Shown here in pieces: positions 45,418-57,921 of a stretch of 64,000 nucleotides of DNA. Every line of letters starts with the position of its first letter. Positions within the stretch are counted from its first letter, which is position 1. The position numbers were made by a program, and so were the translations under genes. Below the pieces are notes generated by a model. That model made no database searches. It saw nothing but the letters and a program-made list of their open reading frames with translations, and was not told where the DNA came from. Source of the stretch: Myrmaecium sp. VS I D KN 1 (lineage: Eukaryota > Ascomycota > Dothideomycetes > Valsariales > Valsariaceae); the NCBI GenBank assembly GCA_019775845.1, contig JADQAV010000018.1:627044-691043 (forward strand), given 5' to 3'.

Positions 45418-48400
45418 ATGCCCGGCATCGTACGGAAGCTCCTCATCTTTGCCGCCATCGACGGCCTGATCTTGCAGCCGGCCCCGCCGCGCAACCACCC
45501 GCCTACCACCCAGCAAGCGATCAAGATCGACTACAAGGGCAACATCTCGCCATTGCTGAAGGACAGGAGGGAGGAAGATACCACGCCAAACTCACTCGAA
45601 GCCCACGGCATCGTCGGTATGTGATCCCAGTAGCACACGACCTCACCCCTCGTTTCTCGATGCGCCCCCTGAACTTCATATGCTAACGAACCCTTGCAGG
45701 ACTCCTCAAAGTCGCATCCGCCTCCTTCCTCATCTCCATCTCCAGCCGCGAACAAGTCGCCGTCATACGCGGCAAGCCCGTCTACGTCGTCACCGACGTC
45801 GCGCTCATTCCGCTCTCCTCCCAAGCCGACGCCAACAACGCGATCACGCAAGCCCGCGAGCACGTGAAGAGGCTGAACAAGGCTCCCGAAAGTGAAGACG
45901 GTGCGGATAGCGAGAGCGAGAGCGACGACGCGAGCCAGTCCACGGCCGAGACCATCGACGATGCCATCGAAACAGCGCCGCCGGGGGAGGTGGTGAAGGA
46001 CCCGGAAACCGGCCAGGTGCATCGGCGGAAGACGAGCGTGGCGGAAGATGTGATTGGGAGGAAGGGGATGTATGGCCGGTTCGCCCAGAAGTGGTTCTCG
46101 AAGAAAGGGTGGAGCACGGAAGGTCGACGGAGAGAGGGCATGAGCAGCGAGGAGGATCTCGCGAATCGACAATCGCCGAAGGACGAAATGCCGCCTAGCC
46201 CGAAGGTGCAAGCCAAATCCGGCGAAGAAGCTCAGAATGTCAATGCTGAGGCTCCCCAGGAGGCGGGGAAGGAGGGGGATGAGCAGATCAAGCCCGATGA
46301 ACTGCAGAAGGCCATCTCGAACTCCGATGGCCCGGATGAGGCTACAGTTGCGCTGCTGCCGAAGATACTGAGAACAACGAAGCTTTACTTCGGGTCGAGG
46401 AACTTCTACTTCTCTTATGATTATGATCTATCCCATGGTCTTGCCGACCAGGCTCCCTCTTCAACGTCTCTGCCGCTGCACAAGCAGTTCGAGCCTTTGG
46501 TATGTGTCCCTGACACTTCGTACCTTGGTCAGTCCGCTAACCGCACGCAGTACTTCTGGACCCACAACTTGATCGCGCCCTTCATTGAGGCTGGTCAGAA
46601 CAGCTTTGTCCTCCCTCTGATCCAAGGCTTCGTCGGGCAGCGAACATTCACCGTTGATATACCAACAGATGCGGCCCAAAGCAAAATAGTAGACTCAGAA
46701 TCGAAACCGGAAAAGGTCATTGACAAGCAGCCGGAGAAAACCCCACCCACTACTCCCCCACCCGAACAAGAGGAGACAGCAACAGAAGATCCGCAGCCAG
46801 GAAGGAAGGACTTTGTACTCACACTCATCTCCCGGCGTTCCATCAAGCGTGCCGGCTTACGGTACCTCCGCCGCGGGGTTGACGAGGAAGGCAACGTCGC
46901 CAACAGCGTTGAAACCGAACAGATCTTGTGCAATCCTTCCTGGGACACAACGACCGAGCCGGCGTACTCCTTTACTCAGTATAGAGGCTCCATTCCATTG
47001 TTTTTCTCCCAATCCCCTTATAGCCTCAAACCTATCCCACAGTTTTACGGCTCTCACGACACTAACATGTCAGCCTTCCGTCTGCACTTCACCAAATTGG
47101 CTGCCAGATACGGAGGCATCCATTGCGCCTCGTTGGTCGACAAACATGGCAGCGAGGCAAAGATTGGCGAAGCCTTCCAACAGTATGCTGACGAGCTGAA
47201 CAGCTCCGGCGGCATTCCCGGAGCTAACCAATCCCTCGGCTTCGAATGGTTCGACTTTCACCACGTGTGCCGTGGAATGAAGTTTGAAAACGTGTCCCTA
47301 CTCCTAGAATCCATCCGACCCTTCCTCGAGCGCTCCCGCTACACTATTATCTCATCTAGCTCGCCCAGTCAAAAGCAATCTGGCGTCTTGAGGACCAACT
47401 GCATGGACTGCCTCGACCGCACCAACGTGGTGCAGTCCGCCGCGGCCAGGCATGCGCTTGAAGACCAGCTCGCCCAGCAGCAGATCACCATCGATTTGCA
47501 GCATGACCCATCGACGTCCTGGTTCAACACGCTGTGGGCGGACAACGGGGACGCGATCTCGAAGCAGTACGCGGGCACGGCGGCACTCAAAGGGGACTAC
47601 ACGCGCACGCGCCGGCGACGGCCTCTGGGCGCGCTGACGGACTTCGGCCTCACGCTGACGCGGTACTTCCACAACATCGTCAACGACTTCTTCGCGCAGG
47701 CGGCCATCGACTTCCTGCTGGGCCGGGCGGGCGAGGACGTGTTCGCGGAGTTCGAGGCGGAGATGCAGGCGCACGACTACGCCGTCGATCTGCGGAAGGT
47801 GCGCCAGGCGGCCATCCAGCGCGCGGCGGAAATCGTGATCCGGCCCGGGGAGGAGCTGGTCGGAGGGTGGGTGGCCGGGGTGCCGGTGAAGGGCGGCGCG
47901 CTGCTAGGCGCTTTTGAGGAGGCGGTGTTGCTGCTGACGGAGCAGGCAGTGTATCTCGTGCGGTTAGACTGGGGAACAGAGAAGGTGAGGGGGTTCGAGC
48001 GGGTGCCGCTCAGCTGGCTGAAGGGAGTGAAGCGTGGGAGCTACTTTACCAGCGCGCTAGGGAAGAGGGCAGGGGTGAAAGAGAGGAACGTCGGCGGCGT
48101 GCTGCTTTACGGCGTGCACGGCGCGGAAGGAGAGGAGGTCAAGGTGAACACAAGGACGGTGGATGCGGGCGAGGACGCGGCGAGAGACGAGATCGCGGAG
48201 GAGAAGACGGGCACGGAGGAGGCTCCCGGACCGGACGGGGAGGAGCGGTTCATCGCGTTCAAAGCGCTTCCGCCACGCAGCAGCTTCGCGACCCTGGACG
48301 CGGATGAGGCCGAGGACCTCTCGGAGACGCAGATGACGCAGCTGATCACGGATGAGATCGTGCGGGTGGCGAATGCGGAGCGGCGGAAGGGGCGGGGAAG

Positions 48401-48581
48401 TACGGCGGCGGCGGCAGCAGCCGGGAAGGCTGCGGGCGAGAGCGAGGAAGCGGCAGGCGCCGAGCCGGAACCGCCGTTGACGGTGCAGGAGGGTGAGATT
48501 GTGAGCTTGGCGGAGGCGCGGAAGCGGACTGGGTATCTGGAGCAGGTGAGCTGGGCGATGAAGAAGTTGGTTTGGGGATGA
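45418..48581 (+). CDS. Sac-domain phosphoinositide phosphatase (Sac2/INPP5F-like)
   Basis: Predicted to remove phosphate from membrane phosphoinositides (PI4P or related) on endocytic or secretory membranes. Exons: 45418-45616, 45700-46499, 46551-48581 (1009 aa). The first intron has a perfect TGCTAAC branch point (45681-45687). The Sac homology region includes LYFGSRNFYFSYDYDLS, PLIQGFVGQR and the catalytic CX5R motif in RTNCMDCLDRTN (about C617-R623). Acidic inserts (residues ~140-165 and ~265-300) interrupt the Sac region. After it comes an hSac2-type domain (GEELVGGWVAGVPVKGG, VYLVRLDWGTEKVRGFERV), which separates this from Sac1 and Fig4; no membrane span is seen, unlike Sac1. The C-terminus is Ala/Glu rich. 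Confidence 0.9.
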
Positions 48582-50278
48582 TGTGAGCGAGAGAGGTCAT
48601 TTCGTTCTTTTCTTTCTTTTCTGCTTCCGACCTTTTCTGCCTTCAGCGTGGTTCATGATTGGCATACATATAATACTTTTCTTCTACTTATTGATCCTTT
48701 TGACAAGATCACATGCTTTCCTTCTTTACCTTATGTGGTGGAATGATCTTGGTTTACTATCTATGACGAAGAAATAGAGAATATCTCTTTACTTTTTCAA
48801 CCCATCCTCTGGCCTCAGGCAGACAGACACACCTGCATGACATTGCATCCACGCACATTACGTCAGCGCCACGTGGATCGGGTCCGGGTCGGGTTCTCGG
48901 GAGATCCGCCACCAAATCCCGAAGGAACATTAAAACACACCCGAAACAGGGGTTCGGGTTCGAGTGTCTTTGTTTCGGCAGATGGATGTGCGATCGTCGG
49001 CATTTTTTTGACTCCTTCGACGGACGTCCTACCTATATCATTTCAAGGAGTGACCTAATATGTAGGATGTAAATATGTATATACGCTCTCGGTACGATGG
49101 TTCACTAGCTGCCGTAAATCTCCCCTCTATAGGGACGGTGGGCAACTCGGTGGCTTTCATGGTTCACAATTCATGATAACGTGGCTACTACGGCACCCGT
49201 TCGGCATCGCGATCCGGACCGTCGCTGCCGCGTTACCTCGGTTGGACCTTGGCGTCCCCTGTGAGAGGTTCATGGGGAGGGAAAGGGAGAGAGGTGCCAG
49301 TGTTGGCAGGATGAAAGAGCATGGATCATGGATCTATATCTATACATATATCGACGAGAACTACCCATATGAGACACCGAACCACGGAGTTAAGGACCTC
49401 ACGTACAAACAACATACAGTATCAACCTCCGCGGAGTCCCCCAGCAACCAGTAGCAGTCCATTCCCTACCTATCGGCAGATGTTCCCATCTCCACTCTCC
49501 CAGGAATTAACAGCAATAACCTCTTAACTCCGGATCGTCACAAATCTTCCACCTTCCATTTTGCGGCTGACAAATGACGGAAGGGAAGACACCAGGGCAG
49601 TCCCCGCAACCTGCGCCAGCCCCTTTCATCATCGATCGCCCCTCTATCGGGCTGCTAGCACCAGAAAACTTATCGATCCTCCCGAATAACCGGTGCGTCG
49701 GTTCATCCTTCATACTTGCCGCGTAGGTCGTCACGCGTTTTGCCTCTCTTCATGGTGATTGACCATCCGATCTCCAAGGCGATTGTGGGAGGAAGGTGGC
49801 GGTGGAGGTACGGAGATAAGGTGGACGGACGAAGAGAGGGTCGGAGAGAGAGAGAGAATGAGGCAGCTTGGATCATCACACGTCTAGTAGCCCGGGGGGG
49901 AAAACCCACACGAGGCGAGAAAAAAAAAGACGATAACACCTAGAGAAGGACAAAAAAAGGGCGAGCGGACTTAAGAGAGAGAAAACGTTGAAACATACCC
50001 TCCCTATCTCCGTGTTTTTTTCTGTGCTCTTCTCTGCTTTCTTGTTTGTTTGCCCCCCCTCCCCCTTCTCCCCCTTCTCCCCTTTTCTCCTCGTCATAGA
50101 AGTTTGTGTTGATATATACCCGTCGCCTTTGTGCTTTTTTCCCGTCTTCAATCTTCTCTTTGCATAATCTTCTCCTCACTTCTCATTCTCTTTCCTCTCC
50201 AAGTCCAGCCCATCCGATCCCACTCTTTGCTCCTCTCCTACACCCATACGTACAAACACATACATCGATCCCGCAAGC
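48582..50278. other. Intergenic region
   Basis: No gene is supported. Near 48880-48970 there are GGGTCCGGGTCGGGTTC and GGGGTTCGGGTTCGAG stretches with weak inverted complementarity (CCCGAA). The right end (about 50020-50220) is a CT-rich leader for the alcohol dehydrogenase. A short TATATA lies at 50111-50116, 163 bases before the ATG. Confidence 0.45.
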
Positions 50279-51449
50279 ATGGCATCCCAATCGCAAGACT
50301 ACAAGTTCGAGGGCTGGGTCGCCCACGACAAGAGCGCCGCCGAGGGAAACATGAAGTGGGGTGGCTTCGAGCCCAAGCCCTTCACCGAGGACGACGTTGA
50401 CATTGAGATCTCCCACTGCGGCATTTGCGTACGCCCCACCCCTATTCCATCTCATCTCCTCCACCCCAGCTAACCCTTCCCCCTTTTCCCAGGGCTCCGA
50501 CTGCCACACCCTCCGCTCCGGCTGGGGCGCGACCGACTACCCGGCCGTCGTGGGCCACGAGATCGTCGGCCGGGCGGTCCGCGTCGGCGCGCGCGCGGCG
50601 GAGAAGCGGGGCATCCATGTCGGCGACCGGGTCGGCGTGGGCGCCCAGAACGACGCCTGCCTGAACCGGAACGGCGACTGCGAGTCCTGCGCGCACGGCG
50701 AGGAGAACCACTGCCCGCGCATGGTCGGCACGTACGGGGCCCGGTACGCGGACGGGTCCAAGTCGTACGGCGGCTACGCGACCCACCACCGCGCGCCGGC
50801 CGCCTTCGTCTTCAAGATCCCGGACGCGCTCTCGTCGGCCGAGGCGGCGCCCATGCTCTGCGGCGGCATCACCGTCTACGCCCCGCTGAAGCGGCACGGC
50901 TGCGGCACGACCGCCAAGCGCGTCGGCATCGTCGGCGTCGGCGGGCTCGGCCACTTCGGCATCCTCTTCGCCAAGGCCCTCGGCGCGGAGCACGTCACCG
51001 CCATCTCCCGCGGCTCCGGCAAGGCCGCCGACGCCCGCAAGATGGGCGCCGACCACTTCATCGCCACCGGCGAGGGCGACGACTGGGCCGCCGCCAACGC
51101 CAGCTCCCTCGACCTCATCGTCTCCACCGTCAGCTCGCCCGACATGCCCTTGGAGAAGTACCTGATGCTGCTCCGGCCCCGCGGCACCTTCGTCCAGGTC
51201 GGCGCGCCCGAGGACAAGCTGCCCGCCTTCTCCGCCATGTCCCTCATCCTCAAGGGCGTCACCGTCGCCGGCAGCCTGATCGGCAGCCCGCGCGAGATCG
51301 AGGAGATGCTCAAGCTGGCCGTCTCCGCCGGCGTCCGCCCCTGGGTCCAGACCCGGCCCATGGCCGAGGCCAACCAGGCCATCCTCGACTTCGACCGCGG
51401 CCTGCCCCGGTACCGGTTCGTGCTGGAGAACAAAGTGGGCGGTCAGTGA
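50279..51449 (+). CDS. NADP-dependent zinc alcohol dehydrogenase (ADH6/CAD type)
   Basis: Predicted to reduce aromatic and aliphatic aldehydes to alcohols with NADPH in the cytosol. Exons: 50279-50428 and 50493-51449 (368 aa), intron 64 bp. Catalytic zinc ligands are visible in SHCGICGSDCHT (C47) and VVGHEIVG (H72, E73). The structural zinc loop reads CLNRNGDCESCAHGEENHC with four cysteines. The Rossmann motif is GIVGVGGLGHFGILFAKALG, and the downstream ISRGSGK sequence fits NADP preference. The YGGYATHHRAPAAFVFKIPD block is typical of yeast ADH6/ADH7 and plant cinnamyl alcohol dehydrogenases. The start codon follows a CT-rich leader, context aagcATGg. The third codon position is almost always G or C, suggesting strong expression. 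Physiological substrate not shown by sequence. Confidence 0.93.
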
Positions 51450-52122
51450 GCCCGAGCGGGATTAGCTGAGGGAAAGTGAGAGATAGGGGGTGGACATGTT
51501 GTTTAAGAAGCGAGCCATGTAGCGAGTAGAGACCATTTGTAGTAAAAGATAGAGGAATAGACGAGACACGTGACACGACGAACGACGCATCAGTTCGAAA
51601 ATGAAACCCGGTGATCTATTGTAATCGCAGAGTCGAACAGGCGGCACATCTTCGCGAGGTAATGATCCTCTCTTCTATAGACGATCGAAGAGGAGGAACT
51701 GTTAGAGTGACGAGGACGCGAGAAAAGATAGAAAACAGAGATAGCATATGAGAACTGGAAGAAAGACAGGAAGGAAGAAATAAGGTAAAAATCGTGTTTC
51801 TTTCACGGGATTTGGAGCCAGAGAGAAAAAAAAAAGATATTTCGAAGAGAAGACCGAACCTACAAGAGGAGGATCTTCCTTTTCCCCGTTCGGAAGCCAA
51901 GTGCTCGCTTTCGATAACATGTGATCGTCGCCCCCCGCCTATCGTCTTCCCATGTCGTCTACCCCCGCAGCCAATACATCCCCTATGCCGGGTGCCATAG
52001 CCAATCAATACATCCATCTCTACCGCCCCAACCTGTAGCCATCCACAGCCCTAGCCAAGATGATATAAAACAATGAGAAACTCAACAATAAACTCCAGAC
52101 CCGTTCGCGCTGCTCCCCCTTT
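51450..52122. other. Convergent intergenic region
   Basis: It holds the 3' ends of the alcohol dehydrogenase (plus) and the CPS1-like gene (minus). It is purine-rich between 51700 and 51860. No gene or repeat of note. Confidence 0.5.
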
Positions 52123-55100
52123 TCATCGCCTATCCTCGCCCTCCGCCGCGAGTTCCGGCGGCCCCGACCCAGCCAGGTTCATGTGCATGATCGCCTCCTG
52201 CGGCCAGTCCTCTTCGGGCTCTTCGGTGCCGCTGCTCTCCGCCATCGAGTTCCGATTTGCCACCCGCAACCCGCCCATCGTCGTCTGCAGCTCTGGCGGG
52301 CTGGAGGACAGCTCCGCCGGCCCTTCCTCCTGGTGCGACGATTGTCGGAACGGCTTGTTCGCGTAGCTCGGTTGCGGCGGGGGAAGCTCTTGCCCATCTC
52401 CGTGATCCTCGGGGAGGGGAAACTCTTTTCGATCGTCGGCCGTCGGTGTGTCGTCTTGACCGGGCGACGCAAGTTCCGGGATCGGCTCGGGGAAACCGCT
52501 GCTGCCGGGGAGCTCGGCGATGTTGGGTGGTGCGGCCAGATTCGGGATTTGGAGGGATTGTTGATGCTGTGGTTGCTGCGGCGGTGGGGTGTAGTTGATA
52601 TTCGGAGAGCCCATTAACATGGTGCTCATGCGGGAGCCGCTCTCGGCGCGCTTGAGGCTGCTCGACTCTCCACGGATGCTGCTGTTGCGGAAGGTGTTGC
52701 TCGCGCGAGGACCAAGACCATCGCCAAAGCCATCCATGCCGTCTGAGTCACGGATTGCGAACTGGGCAATCGTGCGCATCTTCCGAGTCACCCACGAAGC
52801 AAGGATCTTACCGCGCTGCTTCTCTCCCAGACGAGAACGAGGGAAATCCCCTTTCGCAACGAAGGCCACAATGTCAGTAACGAGGTGATGCTCATTGAGG
52901 ATCGCGTTGACAATGACGGGGACAATAGAGGCGAGGAAGTTCTTGCGGAAGATCTCAACTAGGACGACCACGAGGCCGCCGGCTTGGAATACAGCACTAA
53001 TGCGATTAGCAAAGGTTCCTGTATATGAGGTTGCGTAACTTACCTTCCCCCGGGAACGATATTTCGATGGCATCGTTCCACGGAGTTCTCGATATCCATA
53101 GGGAAGTGGCTCAATCCGTTCACCTCGAACGTCTCGCCAATGCTACCCAGCACGAAAAGGATTTGCATCTCCACCAGGGCGCCACCAGGCCCGATAGGCC
53201 GGCTCACGCTGTGTAAGAAGCCCAAATCACCAGTGCGTACATAGCTCACATTCGGGTCGCCGTCGACCGTCCTTCCGTTGAATCTCTCCGCGTCGAAGAG
53301 ATCCTTGGACCCGTAAAAGCTGTGCGCGTTTGCCTCCGACTGCACCCAAATCTCACCGTACTCTCCGACCAGACAAAGTCGGCACGTCTCCGGGTTGACA
53401 ATGGCAACTTGCGTGCTTACCGGGACCATGCCGGAGTCCTGCACCAGAAGACTGAAAGGCTCGGTGTCAGGATCCACAGGAATAATTAGGCCGCGCCGCA
53501 GAGCGTTCATGTCCAACCACAGTTCGATCGGCTCGATGCACATGTACGACCGCGAAGTCACCATGGGGTTGAGGACATGAGAGTAGATCGTATTAATGGC
53601 CGTGCGGTCAAGGCCAGCGGAAGCGAAGTGCAACCGGACCTTCTGATACACATCAACCCGCGGTCTCCCGTCCGAAGCGATCATCAGGTTCTTAAGCTCA
53701 TGCAACGCGGTCGACTTGCCAGCTTGGTGCGCCATCGCGTGATCCAACATCTGGCTGGTCGCATAGGTATCCTTGATCTTGTATCGGGACAGAGTCTGAA
53801 AGAGAATGTTCGGATTCTGCGCGAAGTCGACCGGAGACACGAGGTAGGTCGGAGCCGCAAGGAAAATACCCATCAGACACGTATGGATAAATCCGATACC
53901 GACTGTGCTCCTCACGCACGCAAGGACAGGCCTCGTGCTGCTCATCTGGCAAGTCTCTTTCTGGACTTTACATAACGACATGATGGTGTCATGTCCGAGC
54001 TGAACCGCAGTGCGTCTCTGATCTGGAGACCAGTATGTCCATATGATCACTGGGTAGCCCTTTGCCACCCACGCAGGGCGGATGGTAAGGCCTAACTCCC
54101 TGCATCCGCTGGACTGCTTTGGCGGCTTCGATGTGTTATAAGTATTAGGGATGTTCACCCGGAGTATGAGAGCAGACTGCTTCAAGTGTTGTGACACAGG
54201 TTTCTGCTTCAGAACATGGTCCACATCCGAGTTGACCAGGATCGCTTTGATCTTGAAATCAGCGATTGTGTGAAGCAGTGCCGGGCCGTCCTCGTTCAAC
54301 CGGTTTGCATCAATCGGCGCCATCGGGACAGCGATGGCCCCAAGAACGATGCATGCATGGATGGCATAGACAAAGTCCTCCGAATGCGTGTACATAAGCA
54401 GCAAATGGTCGCCTGCCTGCACTTTCACCTTGTTTTTCAGGTATAACGCCACCGCAGCGACCTTAAGGTCAAACTTCTTCCAGTTGATACCCTTGCCCTC
54501 TCTTCCACGGCTATCAATCGCACAGTAAGCCAGTTCTTCGCCCTGTCGTGACACTCGCCACTGCATCAGGTCATGGATATTCGAGAACTGGTTCAGAGGC
54601 GTCGCAGTCCGGTCGTCCATGACCACCTCTCGGTAATCCACGCCCGAGTACTGCTTATCCTGCATCATCAAGAGGCTCTCTCTTGCCTGTGCAGAGATGG
54701 GCGACCAGATCCCGCCTGCAGGATCGTCACCGACCGGGAGATTCTGAACCGCTTGCTCGACACCGAACTTGACGTGGACGCAGGGCAGCGATCCGTTGTC
54801 GAACTCTTTGCGGCACAGCATGTTGCCTATTTCCCGCCGCCCGTTCTTCACCACCCGCGGCAAAGTGTTGGGTGCCGTCATCATGACACAGTAAACGCGG
54901 AGGTGATGCTCTTGATACAGCACATCCATAACACGCTCAGATAGGGAGTCTAAAAATGGTATGTCCAGTTGCCGTGGCGGGCCGCCAGGGTTGGTAGGTG
55001 CTGTGGACGCCGCTTGAGTTTCAATGACAATGATGGGCAGGTATTCTCCATTTACATGGGCATCGAACGCGGAGCTGGCCATGTTAGTGGTGATTTCACA

Positions 55101-57921
55101 TAGAAGCGTTATCGATAGCTTACCAGTCATAAATCTTCGGCACTGTCTTCATGACACTGACAACGAGGTGCTGAACGAAAAAGTACCGGTGCTCTACCTC
55201 CGCAACATCGTGCTCTACCCACTCAACTCGCTGTCTGATCCGGTCCTCGTACAATCCGAGAACGAAGACCTTGCCTTCGATGACGCAGCCCAAGAGACCC
55301 GTCCGCAAGAATTCCGGCTCGACCATGACAGGCGTCGGGTTGCCCTCCACGAACCGATACGGACGCGCATGGAAGATGGTCTCGGTATGTCTGGGAAGAG
55401 CCCAGAAACCACCGGATAGAGACGGCGAGTCCACCCAGATCTCACCAATACTGTATGGCGAGCAGAGTAAGCTCGTCTCCGGATCCACGATCGCCAAGGT
55501 GGCATCCGGGATGGGGTATCCGAATGCTCCAACGCGAAGAGTACCAGGCTCATTACTCCGTTTCCGTGCTTCATCACCCATAGCCAGTACGACCACCTCG
55601 TTCGATTTCAGGGCCTCCCTATCCAGAAGTACCTCACTTAGCTCGGTTCTGCTCTTCGGCTGCTTCTTTTTCGTAGGACCGCTACTGCCACCGATCAAGC
55701 TAGTATAACCATTACCGATCTTAGGCTCTTCCTGCTTCTTTTCTTCCGGCTCGTCCTCCGGCTCGTCCTGACTCAGCGGACAGCCCATCTGCTCCTCCCC
55801 TCCAAGCCAGTCCCGAACCGATATGATCATACCGCCATGCTCTGGCAAACACAGCATAGGCGCGACCAGTTCTCTAGCTCTTGGGTTCCTCATGGGCCGC
55901 AACCATCTATCCGCCAAAATCTCGTGAAACTCACAATCCACAGTCAACGTGTCAATCAAGCATATCTTGACTGAGGAGAAATTCGGCTCGATGTTCTTCT
56001 TGAAGTTCCGCGTCGCCATCGGATCCTGCTGGTAATTGTACGCCGCCCTCTTCAAGCCCGGGTAATCCGCGGCCATGATGGTCGTCTTGTATTTCGAGAT
56101 GAGGTGGGCATACAAACCGGGCGTCTCCACCGTCTTATTTTCCAGCCAGACAGTGGTGTGGCCGCCATAAACGCCCAGAAGCACTCCCAAAATCATGCCG
56201 ACGCCTTCTCGGGGGTCGAGATAACTCAGGATGGTTTCCCCGTTGCCGCTCTTCGGCGGACGAGCGATGAAATTGCCATCCTTATCCCGTAATCCGGTGC
56301 TGAAGGTGTCCGTGTTTTCGGAACCGGTAGGTATGGTCGAGAGGATGGCACTGATACACGCCATCTGATGCATGATGGTGCGGTGACTAAGCACCACACC
56401 CCTCAGATCTCCAGTTGGTGCGCGGGAGAATTCGATGTATGCAAGATCCGGTACCTGCAGCGGTGGGTCTTCACCATGCTTCTTTGGATGATAGCTCCCA
56501 AACTCATTGGTCTTCCACCACTCCACACCTGTCGGCCACTTGAGTCTGTTCTGGTTAATGTCGCGATGGAAAGTTTTGAGATTGTTATCCGTAGTCAAGG
56601 CTAGATGCGCCTGGGTGGTCGTTAGTAAGAGGTTGAGCTTTTGGTAGTCATCCAAGCTATTGATCGGCACAGCAACAACCCCGGCAATGAAACAGCCCAT
56701 GAGTGCCACTGCAAAATCGATAATTTCCGTATCTCGATAGACCAAAGCCACGCGATCTCCCCGATAGAGGTTGCTTTTATCCCTGATGACTTTAGCCACT
56801 TTCTCCGCGCGACTAGCCAGCTTCTCCCAGGTGATCGACGCTGTTTCTTTTCCCTTCGTATCCAGCACCCAATATGCGATCTGTTTCGGAATGTTTCGGC
56901 CACGGTGTCGGAGAACAGCACCGATGTTGTCGAACTTGGACATCGGTACATTGCCATTGTGCGGGTCGTATACCGCGAATGGAAGATCCCTGGGCTCCAA
57001 AGGCATCATGCAGTCAACGAAGCCAGCAGGTGGCAATTCATTGGCGGAGAGCATCGGCGGAGGGATCGCCACGGTCGGGGAGAAAGCATCGCCAGTAGAG
57101 TACCTATTTGGGCCTCCATAGCTGTCCCGGCCCTCCTGGGCCTGTTGTCCGGCGAAGTCCGAGAAATAGCCCTGCTGTGAATCCAACATCGTGCTCAATC
57201 GACTGGCTTCTCCCGGGGATCCCATCTCCACAGGGGCGTCATAGTATCCAGGTTGATTTGCGGGGTTGAATGCATAGTCCGAATTTACCATGGTACCGTC
57301 CCGCGAATATGCTCTGAAGCTGTCCGGCGTGATCGGGCGCGCTTCCATGGACTCCCTATGTAGCATTGACTGCCTCTGGACAGGAGTTGGGGCGTTCCGG
57401 ACACCCAACTGTCTCTCCTGGAAGCGGCCGACCTGACTCGGTGGGTATGCCATGTATTCACCGGCACCAGGGCCATTTTCCGGAGCCTGCTGGCCAGTAT
57501 AGACTGATAATGGGCGAGATCCGTCGTAACCAGTGTAGCTGGCGCTGGGTGGCCGCGGGTCCAATGCCGCGAGCGATGCCGCCCGCGATCCATCGTTGTA
57601 TGCGGGTTCGGGAGGCGCGATGCGGAGGCTCGGTGGCGGATCGATGCCCTGTAATTGCGACAACAATAATGTCCGTCGTTTCTCATACCTGCCAATGTAT
57701 CAGATGGACCAGTTCCTATGGGAGTAGACTGCAAGAGGGTTCGCCGCGGGGAGTTACCCTTTCTTTGTGATGTCCCCTTCCTATATTGTCGCGCCGGCGG
57801 TTAGCCACTGCAATTGAGCAAAATGTTCACCGGATCTGGTGAAGAAGGGGTGCGGCCATACCTCCAGCTCACGGTCCAACTCCTCCAACTTGTGCTGTAG
57901 CTCGGGGCTGAGCTCCGCCAT
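52123..57921 (-). CDS. CPS1: CPS1/DIP2-like protein with tandem AMP-binding domains
   Basis: Homolog of the fungal virulence-associated CPS1 protein and animal Disco-interacting protein 2. Exons: 57921-57862, 57780-57758 (23 nt), 57688-55124, 55074-53044, 52996-52123 (1850 aa); introns 81, 69, 49 and 47 bp. Residues 1-35 are a DMAP1-binding domain (MAELSPELQHKLEELDRELE, EGDITKKGYEKRRTLLLSQL). A disordered region (~40-220) follows, then two adenylate-forming domains (~230-850 and ~890-1560). The first has EFSRAPTGDLRGVVLSHR where classical enzymes have the Ser/Thr/Gly-rich phosphate loop; the second has IIWTYWSPDQRRTAVQLG. Both are degenerate, as in DIP2. The C-terminal ~280 residues are Pro/Ser/Glu rich. 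The exact reaction is not established; DIP2 proteins have been linked to lipid regulation. Confidence 0.92.
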
